From: Halospina denitrificans
GTDB taxonomy: Bacteria; Pseudomonadota; Gammaproteobacteria; Pseudomonadales; Oleiphilaceae
Direction of reading: 5' to 3'
Assembly: GCF_004364635.1 (NCBI RefSeq)
Contig: NZ_SOAX01000007.1
Coordinates: forward strand, 1-64,000
DNA length: 64,000 nucleotides
The notes below the pieces were generated by a model. The model made no database searches. It saw only the letters and a program-made list of their open reading frames with translations, and was not told the origin of the DNA. Within the stretch, counting starts at the first letter, position 1. Every line of letters begins with the position of its first letter. Positions 8,590 to 17,516 of the stretch are shown piece after piece. Both the position numbers and the translations under genes were made by a program.

Positions 8590-10506
8590 ATGACATCACC
8601 GAATACGCCCCAGGACCCCAACCGCCAGCAACCCGGCCAGACGCCGGATTCACAGAACCAGCAGCCGGAGATTCCGCCCTGGTACGCCTTCCTGTGGATG
8701 AGTGCCGTAATCCTGCTGATGATGTTCTGGCTGGAACAGGGGCAACAGGCGCAACGGGTGGAACTGCCCTATTCCGAGTTCACCAGCGCATTGGAGGCGG
8801 GCCATATTGATGGGGTCACACTGCGTGGCGACCGGATCGAGGGCAGCTTGACCGCACAGGGCGCCGAAGCCTACGGGGGCGACAACGACAGCCCGCGCTT
8901 CAATACCATTACGCCACCCATGGAGAACCGGGAACTGCTCACGCTTCTGGAAAGCCATGATGTAACCATCCGCGCGGAACCCGCCGAGCCGCCCTGGTGG
9001 CAGCAGATGCTGGTAGGCGCCCTGCCCTGGATCCTGCTGCTGGCACTGGTGTTCGGCTTCTGGTCCGTGGCCCAGAAGCGCATGATGCAGGGCGGCGGCC
9101 CCTTCAGTTTCGGCAAGTCCCAGGCCCACCGCGTCCAGAAAGAGGAATCCCATACCACCCTGGATGACGTGGCGGGGATTGAGTCCGCCAAGCAGGATGT
9201 CACTGAGATCGTGGACTTCCTCAAGTCACCCGACAAATACCGGGCCCTGGGCGCGTCCATGCCCAAAGGGATTCTTCTGGTCGGCCCTCCCGGTACCGGC
9301 AAGACACTGCTGGCACGAGCCATTGCCGGTGAGGCGGATGTGCCCTTCTTCAGCGTCAGCGCCTCCCAGTTCATTGAGATGTTCGTGGGGGTTGGCGCGT
9401 CGCGTGTGCGCGATATGTTCGAAACGGCGCGCAAGGAGCCCTCCGCACTGATCTTCATCGATGAGCTCGACGCCGTCGGCCGTGCGCGTGGTGCCGGCGT
9501 AGGCGGCGGGCACGATGAACGCGAGCAGACCCTCAACCAGATCCTGTCGGAAATGGACGGCTTCGAGGAACATGAGAACGTCATCGTCCTGGCGGCCACC
9601 AACCGGCCGGACGTACTGGATTCCGCCCTGCTCCGGCCGGGGCGTTTCGACCGCAAGGTAACCCTGGACCGCCCCCACAAGGACGCCCGCAAAGCCATCC
9701 TCGAGGTGCACGTGCGTAAGGTGCCACTGGCCGAGGATGTGAGCCTGGAGGAGATTGCGGCGCGCACCATAGGCTTCGCCGGCGCCGACCTCAAGAACCT
9801 GGTCAATGAGGCTGCCCTGGCTGCGGCAAGACGCAACCTGGACAGGGTCGACAACAACTGTTTCGAAGCCGCGCGGGACCGGATCGTGCTGGGCGAAGAG
9901 CGCGACACCGAGCTCAGTGAGGAAGAGAAGGAGGCCGTGGCCTACCACGAGTGCGGCCACGCCCTGATGGCCTATCACCTGCCCAAGGCGGACCCCCTGG
10001 CACGGGTCACCATCATTCCCCACGGCATGGCCATGGGGATTACCGAGCAGACTCCGAGCGAGGACCGCTACAACTACACGGAAAGCTATCTCACGGATCG
10101 CATCAAGGTGATGCTGGGTGGCCGTTCAGCGGAGAAGCTCATCTACGGCGAGGTCAGCAGCGGCGCCCAGAACGACCTGAAGGAAGCCACCAGCCTGCTG
10201 CGGCGCATGATCGGCCAATGGGGCATGAGCGAAAAGGTCGGCCCCCTGGGCCTGAGTGTGGGTGAGCAGCACGTCTTCCTGGGCCGGGAAATGGGCCAGC
10301 CGAGAGACCATGGTGAGCGGCTTGCGGATCTGATCGACAGCGAAATCCAGGCGCGCCTGACGGAGCTGGAAAACGAGACCATCGAGTTCCTGCGGAACCA
10401 CCGCGAACAGCTGGATGCCCTGGCGGAAGCCGTGATAAAGCGGGAGACGCTTAACGCCCGAGACATCAGCGCGATTCTGGGCGAAAAAGACGCCCAAAGT
10501 GCCTAA
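8590..10506 (+). CDS. ftsH: ATP-dependent zinc metalloprotease FtsH
   Basis: A 638-aa membrane-anchored AAA+ protease. Order: a proline/glutamine-rich N-terminus, TM1 (about 31-46), periplasmic domain, TM2 (about 141-157), AAA domain with Walker A GPPGTGKT (about 232-239), Walker [32 protein letters not shown], and the zinc site HECGH at 453-457 with the distal aspartate in NDLKEATS. FtsH degrades misfolded membrane proteins and regulators. The usual rlmE and folP neighbours are absent and the zinc motif has Cys where HEAGH is common, so this is probably a second, specialised FtsH paralogue (inference). Confidence 0.93.
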   Translation: MTSPNTPQDPNRQQPGQTPDSQNQQPEIPPWYAFLWMSAVILLMMFWLEQGQQAQRVELPYSEFTSALEAGHIDGVTLRGDRIEGSLTAQGAEAYGGDNDSPRFNTITPPMENRELLTLLESHDVTIRAEPAEPPWWQQMLVGALPWILLLALVFGFWSVAQKRMMQGGGPFSFGKSQAHRVQKEESHTTLDDVAGIESAKQDVTEIVDFLKSPDKYRALGASMPKGILLVGPPGTGKTLLARAIAGEADVPFFSVSASQFIEMFVGVGASRVRDMFETARKEPSALIFIDELDAVGRARGAGVGGGHDEREQTLNQILSEMDGFEEHENVIVLAATNRPDVLDSALLRPGRFDRKVTLDRPHKDARKAILEVHVRKVPLAEDVSLEEIAARTIGFAGADLKNLVNEAALAAARRNLDRVDNNCFEAARDRIVLGEERDTELSEEEKEAVAYHECGHALMAYHLPKADPLARVTIIPHGMAMGITEQTPSEDRYNYTESYLTDRIKVMLGGRSAEKLIYGEVSSGAQNDLKEATSLLRRMIGQWGMSEKVGPLGLSVGEQHVFLGREMGQPRDHGERLADLIDSEIQARLTELENETIEFLRNHREQLDALAEAVIKRETLNARDISAILGEKDAQSA

Positions 10507-10511
10507 CCCGC

Positions 10512-11633
10512 TCAGTAAGGCCTTATCCGGCGCCCCTCAAATCCCAGGGCCCGGATAAAGGCGTCGCAGCTGTCAAAGCCCTCCAGCCTGGCGTGATCAA
10601 TCTCCACCACAAGCCGGTCCATGGTTCCCGTATCCGGACCATAGCGGACATCCGCAAGCGTCTTGCCCGCAAAACGGTACACCCCGGAGGCGGCACACGC
10701 GGGCTGCTGCTCCATGAGCCTCACGGGCGTACTCACCTCAAGCGTTCCACCCAAACGGGAGCTGACAAGCTGACCGGCGTACTCGGTCTCAAAGCTTGAG
10801 CTGAAGGCGGGAAATTCCTCGTCCGGATTCTGCGGCTCAATCACCGTCATGGCCTCGCGGAACGAAACCAGCGCCATATAGGTGTCGCCCACGTAGAGCT
10901 CGAGTTTCGGGGTCTCACGGATAATCCCCCCTTCCTGGGGCCGCTCGTTTTTCTGGGTCCCGTGCAGACGGATCGGCGTCTCCTCGCCATCCGCATCAAT
11001 GAGCCACCCGGTCACATCGATATCCAGGCGCACGTGGTCCTCTTCGGCCACCGGCTCAAAGCTGCGTGAATAGGCGCCATTTAGCCGCACCAGATGCCCT
11101 TCATGAAAACGGCCCTGGCATTCATTGAATTCATAGCGGATCGTTCTGGGCTTACCGCCATGGCTGCTGTCATTGTCCCACTCCCGCCGGAAGCTGCCAC
11201 CCTGGGGGCACTCATGGGTGCTCGCGGCCAGGTTGCCGCCGAGCTGCAACCCGATAACGCTCTCCACGTGCTTGATCACGGGCGCCATGAACGCGAGGGA
11301 AGACATCCGGTACAGCCCGGCCAGGGCAGTGTTCACATCGTCAAGAGTGGCAACGGCTCCCTTGCCGCTGAAGTCCCGGTCCTGTTCCCACGGCATGGGC
11401 TCGGGAGCGGGGCTCACCGTTTCAATCGGCTCCCTCTCCCCGCCTTCGCGCTCGGCCTGTTGCGCCTCACTGGTGTTTTCAGCCGCACTGTCTTCGCCGC
11501 CGTGCCGGGATTGTTCTGTCTCCGACTCCGGAATCGGTTGGGGATCAAGCCCCTGGAGGCTCATACAGCCCGATACCGAAACCACGGACAGAGCCAGTAA
11601 CGCTGCCAGTGTGCGCATTGCTTGTTTGTACAC
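10512..11633 (-). CDS. lipoprotein, unknown function
   Basis: A 373-aa protein with a signal peptide and lipobox VSGC (Cys about 23), then a low-complexity Glu/Ser/Pro-rich linker (about 30-85) and a folded, probably beta-rich domain. The translation starts at GTG 11633 with AAGGAA upstream. No family was recognised. It is convergent with ftsH, with only 5 bp between stops, and lies downstream of the DUF488 gene. Likely outer-membrane anchored; no function is claimed. Confidence 0.65.
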   Translation of the reverse strand: MYKQAMRTLAALLALSVVSVSGCMSLQGLDPQPIPESETEQSRHGGEDSAAENTSEAQQAEREGGEREPIETVSPAPEPMPWEQDRDFSGKGAVATLDDVNTALAGLYRMSSLAFMAPVIKHVESVIGLQLGGNLAASTHECPQGGSFRREWDNDSSHGGKPRTIRYEFNECQGRFHEGHLVRLNGAYSRSFEPVAEEDHVRLDIDVTGWLIDADGEETPIRLHGTQKNERPQEGGIIRETPKLELYVGDTYMALVSFREAMTVIEPQNPDEEFPAFSSSFETEYAGQLVSSRLGGTLEVSTPVRLMEQQPACAASGVYRFAGKTLADVRYGPDTGTMDRLVVEIDHARLEGFDSCDAFIRALGFEGRRIRPY

Positions 11634-11663
11634 TCCGTTCCATTCCTTATGAAATTGACCAGA

Positions 11664-12101
11664 TTAAATCGACTGCCCACCCTGAGGCCAGTCATCGGTG
11701 GCATAGCATACCGGCGATGATGCCTCGTTGGGGCGCTGTTCCTCGGCCAGTTCCGCCTCAAGCACCTCCCCGAGGACCACGGCCTGATTGTGCGCCCTGT
11801 CCCGCGCCGAAAACAGCAGGGTTACGGTTTGACTACGAAGCCTATCCAGAAGCGCCTCCAGCAACTGCGGATGCTCAGCCAGTTCCGCCCTGTACGCGTC
11901 CCGGAACCCCTCCCAGCGCTCGGGGTCATGACCGAACCACTGCCGCAGTTCCCGGGAAGGCGCCAGATCCTTCATCCACTCGTCCAGGGCCGCGTCCGCC
12001 TTCCTCACGCCTCGCGGCCAGACCCGATCCACCAGTACCCGATAGCCATCCCCCGTCTCCACCGGGTCATAGATCCGCTTGATCTGTATTCTGTCACTCA
12101 T
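11664..12101 (-). CDS. DUF488 family protein (YeaO-like)
   Basis: A 145-aa protein with the family signatures YRVLVDRVWPRGVRK near residues 20-34 and WFGHDPERWEGFRDAYRAEL in the middle, ending in the LLFSARDRAHNQAVVL strand. DUF488 proteins are small cytoplasmic proteins without an established biochemical role. The start ATG overlaps the stop of the upstream lipoprotein gene by 4 bp (ATGA), so the two are translationally coupled. The length is slightly above the usual 115-120 aa because of a C-terminal tail. Confidence 0.85.
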   Translation of the reverse strand: MSDRIQIKRIYDPVETGDGYRVLVDRVWPRGVRKADAALDEWMKDLAPSRELRQWFGHDPERWEGFRDAYRAELAEHPQLLEALLDRLRSQTVTLLFSARDRAHNQAVVLGEVLEAELAEEQRPNEASSPVCYATDDWPQGGQSI

Positions 12102-12790
12102 TCGGAATTCCCCCTGCCAGACCTTGGCTCGGCACGGATAACCGCCTCGCCTTCGGCATTTTCAAGCGTGAGAACGCGCTGCTCGTTCACGCTGAACCCG
12201 GCAACACGGGACAGGGCACCCAGGAACCGCTGCTCCTGGTCCATGACCGCCGTGGGGCAGGCCATTCGGGTGGCCGCCGCTGTCTCTATCACGACATTAC
12301 TGCCAAGTCGTTCCCAGCGGGCCGTAAAATGGTTGCAGGAGGCACGCCCGCCAAGGCGCCCATCGGCCCTGAAATGCATGGAGGCGCGATAGTTGGTCAT
12401 AACCGACTCCCCGCCCACTTCCGTTACCATCCAGACCGGGCCCGCAAGGTAGGGTCCGGATGTATAGGCGCACTCAGGCAGCTCACTCCCCTCCAGCGTT
12501 ACCAGGGCCCGCTCGCCTTTAATCCAGAATTCGGTTTCCGAGCCCTCACTGGCCACGTACTGGCTACCGGACGTCGATTCAACCTGCTCCAGAAAGTACG
12601 CCTTGCCATCAACCTCCAGCTTCAGCCCCGACTCGGTCTGGTGGTAGGTCAACTCCCGGTCACCACAGCGCATCCGGTTGTCAGGCTCCATCTCCACGCC
12701 GGAATCAGGCAGGATCTGGCACCCGGAAACGAACAGCACCACCAGGCACGCCCCCAGGCCACGACCTTTACCCAACGAATTCCCGCTCAT
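12098..12790 (-). CDS. lipoprotein with MliC and META (HslJ-like) domains
   Basis: A 230-aa lipoprotein (lipobox VSGC near residue 24). An N-terminal MliC-like beta domain (about 40-105; RCGDRELTYHQ, TEFWIKGERALVTLEG) is followed by a META/HslJ domain (about 115-220; SMHFRADGRLGGRASCNHF, and a paired cysteine in TRMACPT). MliC is a membrane-bound inhibitor of C-type lysozyme; META/HslJ proteins are linked to stress and novobiocin resistance. The ATG at 12790 has GGAGGAA five bases upstream, better than the frame's first codon. It is coupled to the downstream DUF488 gene. Confidence 0.85.
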   Translation of the reverse strand: MSGNSLGKGRGLGACLVVLFVSGCQILPDSGVEMEPDNRMRCGDRELTYHQTESGLKLEVDGKAYFLEQVESTSGSQYVASEGSETEFWIKGERALVTLEGSELPECAYTSGPYLAGPVWMVTEVGGESVMTNYRASMHFRADGRLGGRASCNHFTARWERLGSNVVIETAAATRMACPTAVMDQEQRFLGALSRVAGFSVNEQRVLTLENAEGEAVIRAEPRSGRGNSE

Positions 12791-12828
12791 GAGGGTTCCT
12801 CCATCAACACGAATCATGATGCCCTTTT

Positions 12829-13488
12829 TCAGGTGGACACCTCGAACATCGGTCCGCGCCCAGGCACCAGGTCACTGGCCGCAATACCATCAAAAACAAA
12901 CTGTACGGCGAGTGCGCAGAGCAGGACCCCCAGAACACGCGTCAGCACATGCGCACCAGTAGCCCCGAGCAACTTCTGGATGCGGTTGGCAACAAGCAGG
13001 CAGCCCAGCGTCAGCGCCAGTACGGCAAGCAGGGCAAGAATCACCATCAGCTGCTCCAGCCTTTCTCCGCCAGCCCGGCTCATCATCAGGATGGCCGCCC
13101 CCATGGCACCAGGCCCTGCAAGCAACGGCGTCGCCAGCGGAAACACGGAGATGTCCGCCCGACCCCGGGCCTCCTGGGTTTCCTCGTCCGTTGCCGATAC
13201 GCCCCCGGAATGGCGCGCGAAAACCATATCCACGCCAATCAGGAACAGCAGGATACCACCCGCCGTCTGCAACGCCGCCAGCGAAATGCCCATCCAACCC
13301 AGCGCGCTCTCGCCGAAGAAGACAAAGGGTAAGAGGATAAGGGTGGCAATGCCCGTGCCACGGATTGCCATGATACGGCGCTGGGCGGGAGGGGCAGATC
13401 CGGTGAGCGCAGCAAACACAAAGGCCACGTCCACCGGACCGATGGTGATGAAGAACGTAGTGAAGGCAACAACCGCCAGTTCCAGCAT
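12829..13488 (-). CDS. MarC family integral membrane protein
   Basis: A 219-aa protein with six hydrophobic segments in the two-times-three arrangement of the MarC/NAAT family, including the signature FITIGPVDVAFVF near residues 13-25 and PLATPLLAGPGAM near 120. Early reports linked MarC to multiple antibiotic resistance, but later work did not support this, so transport function remains undefined. It lies 38 bp upstream of the MliC/META gene in the same direction and could be co-transcribed. Confidence 0.88.
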   Translation of the reverse strand: MLELAVVAFTTFFITIGPVDVAFVFAALTGSAPPAQRRIMAIRGTGIATLILLPFVFFGESALGWMGISLAALQTAGGILLFLIGVDMVFARHSGGVSATDEETQEARGRADISVFPLATPLLAGPGAMGAAILMMSRAGGERLEQLMVILALLAVLALTLGCLLVANRIQKLLGATGAHVLTRVLGVLLCALAVQFVFDGIAASDLVPGRGPMFEVST

Positions 13489-13586
13489 GGTATTCCATTA
13501 CTCCGCCAATACCCGGACCAACAGAACGGGATTCTACAGGATCGGTGAGTACAGAATGACGGGAACCGAGGTTACCGTAAAGTCAT

Positions 13587-13703
13587 TCAGCGGCCTTTAC
13601 GGTAGGTATAGGGCGTCACCCCCGTCCATTGCTTGAAGGCTCGGATGAAATTGCTCGGCTCGGCGAACCCCACGCGTTAGGCAATGTCCTCCACCGAAGC
13701 GCC
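13587..13703 (-). pseudogene. AraC-family regulator C-terminal remnant
   Basis: Reading the minus strand in a frame different from the SulP gene gives the second helix-turn-helix of an AraC-type regulator: GASVEDIA, a stop codon, then RVGFAEPSNFIRAF and a WTGVTPYTYRK end. The stop replaces the usual tyrosine codon (AYRVGF). Only about 38 codons remain, so it is a dead fragment. It overlaps the last 25 or so codons of the SulP reading frame, which shows that the SulP 3' end was created by fusion to this remnant. Confidence 0.7.
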
Positions 13704-15421
13704 AGATCCCGCGCACGCCCAAGATCGCGGGTGAAACCCAGCTGCCCGCGCACCCGGAGAACACCGGCACGCCTCAGCTTCAGGACAATTCGTGAAGGCA
13801 GGCCAGAGAGAATCAATGACACCCGCTCATGGTGCATCTCATCAATCAGCGATTTCAGCGCCACAATGGCCGTACCATCCATGCTCGGCACGCCCTGCAT
13901 GTCCACGATCACGGTCCGGACCCTGGGGTCCACCAGGCGCAGAGACGTTACTGCCTTCTCCGCCGCACCGAAGAACATGGGCCCGTTCACCTCATAGAGT
14001 GCCACTTCCTTGGGCAAGTTCTTCGCCATGGGGTGCCCTTCGGTATCCACCTGGCCCGCCTCGGTCAGAAGCGCCATGCGACGAATGAACAGCGCCGCCG
14101 CCAGTCCGATGCCCACCCCAACCGCCAGCACCATGTCGAAGAGGACCGTGAGAGTGAAGCACACCAGCAGTATGGCCACATCGCCGGGCGGGGCGGAGCG
14201 CAGGGTGTGCCAGAAGTGGTGCGCCTCACTCATGTTCCAGGCCACGATGAACAGCAATGCGGCCAGCGCCGCCATGGGAACCAGCCCGAGGACGCCGGCA
14301 AAGGCAACCACCGCCAACAATACCACCAGCGCGTGCACGACTGCCGCAATGGGTGAACGTGCCCCACTGCGGATTCCCGTCGCGGTACGGGCAATGGCCG
14401 CAGTGGCGGTAATGCCCCCGAACAGCGGCGCGGCGATGTTGCCGACGCCCTGCCCGATCAGTTCGGCATTAGGGTCATGGCGGGTATTGGTCAGTCCATC
14501 CGAGACGACCGCGCACAGCAGCGACTCAATGGCCCCCAGCATCGCAATGGCAAAGGCCGGCCCGATGAGCGCCCGGATCAGTTCAAAGTTGAGGCTAAGC
14601 GGTTCCCCATCCGGTCCCGGCAGCGACCAGGGCGCCATGAAGGTGGGGGCGATAGGCGGAATGCCGGTCCCGGTTTCCCCGTTTGCCTCCCAGGTGAAGC
14701 GTGAGGCAATGGTCGCCACTTCCGACCCCGAACCCGCGAGCCAGTGATTGACCGCGTAGGCCCCAATCGCCCCGGCTACAAGGCCGGCCAGCGGCGCGGG
14801 TATTGGCATTTTCAGGCAGGGCCAGAGTAGAAGCACCGCCAGGGTGAAGACACCGATCCCCAACTCATAGGCGTCCACACTGGAGAGCGAGCCACCAATG
14901 CGCCCGAGATTTTCCAGGAAATGCTCACTCATTCCCCCTGTATCCAGCCCCAGGAAATCCGGTATCTGGAGCACGGCAATCACTACGGCAATCCCCGCCG
15001 TGAACCCAAGAACCACCGGATAGGGCACAAACTCAATCAACCGCCCCATCCGGGTCAGCCCCAGAACCACAAGAATAACGCCAGCCATCATGGTGGCAAT
15101 CAGCAACCCACCGAGACCATGCTGCTGAACAATGGGAAAGAGGATAACGACAAAAGCCGCGGTGGGACCGGAGATATTGAATCGCGAGCCCCCGGTCAAC
15201 GCAATGAGCGCTCCCGCCACGATCGCGGTATAGAGCCCGTGCTGCGGTGGAACACCGGTGGCGATGGCAAGCGCCATGGATAAGGGAACCGCCACGGTAC
15301 CAATCGTGAGACCGGCCATAACGTCCTGGCGCAGCTCCGATAATCCATAACCCGCCCGCCAGGCGGAAGCCAGTCCGGTACCAACCCGGGGCAGATCCCG
15401 GACCCATGATCCATTTGCCAT
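13616..15421 (-). CDS. SulP family anion transporter with STAS domain (DauA-like)
   Basis: A 601-aa transporter with about 10-12 hydrophobic segments, the SulP signature region AVPLSMALAIATGVPPQHGLYTA (split by the family pattern near residues 43-65), SGPTAAFVVILFP, and a cytoplasmic STAS domain near residues 475-575 (VIVDMQGVPSMDGTAI). Relatives move sulfate, bicarbonate or, as E. coli DauA, C4-dicarboxylates; the substrate here is unknown. The last 25 or so residues (after DLALRW) are read out of frame from an AraC remnant and are not native. A Fur-like palindrome lies 75 bp upstream of the ATG. Confidence 0.88.
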   Translation of the reverse strand: MANGSWVRDLPRVGTGLASAWRAGYGLSELRQDVMAGLTIGTVAVPLSMALAIATGVPPQHGLYTAIVAGALIALTGGSRFNISGPTAAFVVILFPIVQQHGLGGLLIATMMAGVILVVLGLTRMGRLIEFVPYPVVLGFTAGIAVVIAVLQIPDFLGLDTGGMSEHFLENLGRIGGSLSSVDAYELGIGVFTLAVLLLWPCLKMPIPAPLAGLVAGAIGAYAVNHWLAGSGSEVATIASRFTWEANGETGTGIPPIAPTFMAPWSLPGPDGEPLSLNFELIRALIGPAFAIAMLGAIESLLCAVVSDGLTNTRHDPNAELIGQGVGNIAAPLFGGITATAAIARTATGIRSGARSPIAAVVHALVVLLAVVAFAGVLGLVPMAALAALLFIVAWNMSEAHHFWHTLRSAPPGDVAILLVCFTLTVLFDMVLAVGVGIGLAAALFIRRMALLTEAGQVDTEGHPMAKNLPKEVALYEVNGPMFFGAAEKAVTSLRLVDPRVRTVIVDMQGVPSMDGTAIVALKSLIDEMHHERVSLILSGLPSRIVLKLRRAGVLRVRGQLGFTRDLGRARDLALRWRTLPNAWGSPSRAISSEPSSNGRG

Positions 15422-15495
15422 ACAGAACCTCAGTGTCACGCCCGCCAGGCCCGTGACTGTTTCTCTCGGCTGTTCACTCGAAAAGAATCTGACGC

Positions 15496-15516
15496 AATGA
15501 TAATGTCATTATCATT
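15496..15516. promoter_or_regulatory. Fur-like palindromic operator
   Basis: A perfect palindrome with 10-bp arms AATGATAATG and CATTATCATT around a single T. It contains GATAAT/ATTATC hexamers like a Fur box, though the inner spacing (3 bp between the TGATAAT/ATTATCA arms) differs from the classic 7-1-7 layout. It lies between the divergent SulP gene and the small ORF at 15584, so it could control either. The regulator is not certain; another Fur-family protein is possible. Confidence 0.55.
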
Positions 15517-15583
15517 AGACGCACATGCTATCATCATGGATGAGGTAATTCACCTACGGTAGATCCAGGATTGAGCCAGCACG

Positions 15584-15814
15584 ATGAAACGACAAGCCAT
15601 TATTGATCTCCACAGGGAACAGAGAATCGATGCGGTCAGTATCATGCCCGCACCATCCCGGGAGAAGCATTGGATACTGTTCTTTGAGGAAAGCGAGGGG
15701 CGCAGTTACTTTCTGCTCAACGAAGAGGACGAGGTCAGCCAATTCAAGACAATCGACAGCGCCGTCGAGGAATTACAGGCGCTCGGCTTCAAGCGGGCGG
15801 ATATCCGGTTCTGA
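15584..15814 (+). CDS. small acidic protein, unknown function
   Basis: A 76-aa soluble protein rich in charged residues, with a regular beta-beta-alpha look (AVSIMPAPSREKHWILFFEES, YFLLNEEDEVSQFKT, then an amphipathic helix). No family was recognised. It stands alone, downstream of a Fur-like palindrome and convergent with the ribbon-helix-helix gene. Small size and plausible composition suggest a real gene, but support is modest. Confidence 0.5.
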   Translation: MKRQAIIDLHREQRIDAVSIMPAPSREKHWILFFEESEGRSYFLLNEEDEVSQFKTIDSAVEELQALGFKRADIRF

Positions 15815-15839
15815 ATAAACGCCCCGCCCTGGATCGGCA

Positions 15840-16025
15840 CTAGTTTCTGTCATCTGTAGTCACTGCCCGTGTGGGATAATCCACACCGTTCTGGGCCAGA
15901 TAGTCCCGGATCAACTGACGTACCACCTGGGAAGGCGTAAGGTCCTGGGAAGCACACAGCGTCTCGAATGCCTTTTTCTTTTCCGGATCGACCAGGACCG
16001 TCAAGCGTGCCGTTTTCGTTTCCAT
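15840..16025 (-). CDS. ribbon-helix-helix (CopG/Arc type) DNA-binding protein
   Basis: A 61-aa protein that reads as one RHH unit: a basic beta-strand (TARLTVLVDPEKKKAFETL, residues 5-23), then helix, the turn LTPSQVVRQLIRDYL, and a short tail. RHH proteins bind operators as dimers and are often antitoxins or plasmid/phage regulators. No toxin gene is next to it, so it is an orphan regulator here. Confidence 0.7.
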   Translation of the reverse strand: METKTARLTVLVDPEKKKAFETLCASQDLTPSQVVRQLIRDYLAQNGVDYPTRAVTTDDRN

Positions 16026-16172
16026 AAAGTCCTCGCAGAACAGTCTCTATTAACACCTGATTATAATAGATCATCCATAATCACTTCAGCATCCCGATAG
16101 CCAAAAATCTGGAACCAGGACCCTTCTGAATACGTTTCCCCCAGTGCCATACAACAAAAAGCGGAATACCGG

Positions 16173-17513
16173 ATGTCTACAAGACGACCCTGCTGCAAGG
16201 CAACGCTCATACTACTGCTGACCCTGTCGTTTACGCCCGCTGCTGCCGAGGAGAATGCAGAGCTCGGTGAGGAACTGACACCAATGGGCGCGGAACAGGC
16301 CTCCAATGGCGACACCATTCCGGCTTATGAGGGCGGTTTCACGCAGACGCAGAACAGCGACTTTGCCCCCGAGGATCCGTTCCAGGAAGACAAGGAACTG
16401 TTCCGCATCGACCAGGACAACGTCGATGACTACCGCGACCACCTCTCCCCGGGACAGGTCGCCATGATCGAAACCTACGACGACTATTTCATCCCCGTCT
16501 ACAGAACCCGGCGCACCGCCGCCTACCCCGAGGCCATTGAGGAACAGACCATGGCCAATGAGGGCCGGGTGAAACTGGTGGAAAACGGCAATGGCCTCAA
16601 AAACTACGAGTCCGCCACCCCCTTCCCGAAGCCAGAGAACGGACTGGAAGCCATCTGGAACCACATCACGCGCTATCGCGGCGGGTCACTGCAGCGCAAT
16701 ATTGCGCGAACAACCCCCGAAGCCGATGGGGATTTCACCGTTACCCGGGTAACGGAAGACCTGGCCTATCCCACCGCCCTGGTTGATTACGATCCCGACC
16801 ACCACGACAACATCCTCTTCTACTACCGCCAGAAGGTCACCGCGCCGTCTCGCCTGTCCGGCAACATCCTGCTGGTGCACGAGACCATCAACCAGCTTAA
16901 AGAGCCTCGCCAGAGCTGGTTCTACAACAGCGGCCACAAGCGCGTGCGCAAGCTGCCCGGTGCCGGCTACGACGCCCAGGGCGGCGGCACGGACGGCCAC
17001 GCCACGGCGGACAACCTGGACATGTTCAATGGCGCCACCGACCGCTACGAATGGGAACTCAAGGGCAAAAAGGAAATGTTCATCCCGTACAACGCCTATC
17101 AGCTGGCGGACCGGGACCTCAGCTATGACGACATCATCCAGGCCGGCCACATCAACCCGGAACTGGCCCGCTACGAACGCCACCGCGTCTGGCACGTGCG
17201 CGCCACGCTCAAGGACGACAAGAGCCACGTCTACAGCCGCAGGGACTTCTACATCGACGAGGACAGCTGGCAGATTGCCGTGGTCGACCATTACGACGGG
17301 CGGGGCGAGCTCTGGCGCGTGGCCGAGGCACACATGCTCCAGTTACCGGAACCGAAAGTGCCCGCCTACGCCTTCGAGGCGCTCTACGACCTGCGCTCCG
17401 GCCGCTACGTGCTCAACGGCCTTACCAATGAAGAGGAGAATCCCTACCAGTTCGACAAACAATACCGCTACCGGCAGTTCACACCGGCGGCATTGCGGCG
17501 CAGTCACCGCTAA
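16173..17513 (+). CDS. DUF1329 domain-containing periplasmic/outer-membrane protein
   Basis: A 446-aa secreted protein (signal peptide with cleavage near PAAAEEN, about residue 26) of the DUF1329 family, which has a LolA/LolB-like or outer-membrane lipoprotein-sorting-like fold. Marks are GGDTIPAYEGG-like text (NGDTIPAYEGGF, about 45-56), the repeated aromatic motifs SWFYNSGHKRVRKLPGAGYD and YNAYQL, and RRDFYIDEDSWQIAVVDHYDGRG near residue 350. These proteins occur in RND/ester-degradation operons of Marinobacter-like bacteria. Here it is not next to an RND gene. It is convergent with the amidohydrolase gene. Confidence 0.88.
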   Translation: MSTRRPCCKATLILLLTLSFTPAAAEENAELGEELTPMGAEQASNGDTIPAYEGGFTQTQNSDFAPEDPFQEDKELFRIDQDNVDDYRDHLSPGQVAMIETYDDYFIPVYRTRRTAAYPEAIEEQTMANEGRVKLVENGNGLKNYESATPFPKPENGLEAIWNHITRYRGGSLQRNIARTTPEADGDFTVTRVTEDLAYPTALVDYDPDHHDNILFYYRQKVTAPSRLSGNILLVHETINQLKEPRQSWFYNSGHKRVRKLPGAGYDAQGGGTDGHATADNLDMFNGATDRYEWELKGKKEMFIPYNAYQLADRDLSYDDIIQAGHINPELARYERHRVWHVRATLKDDKSHVYSRRDFYIDEDSWQIAVVDHYDGRGELWRVAEAHMLQLPEPKVPAYAFEALYDLRSGRYVLNGLTNEEENPYQFDKQYRYRQFTPAALRRSHR

Positions 17514-17516
17514 CCC

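Noticed and set aside
13039-13332. Open frames opposite marC and SulP.
   Set aside because: They lie fully inside well-supported membrane protein genes and show no coding features of their own.
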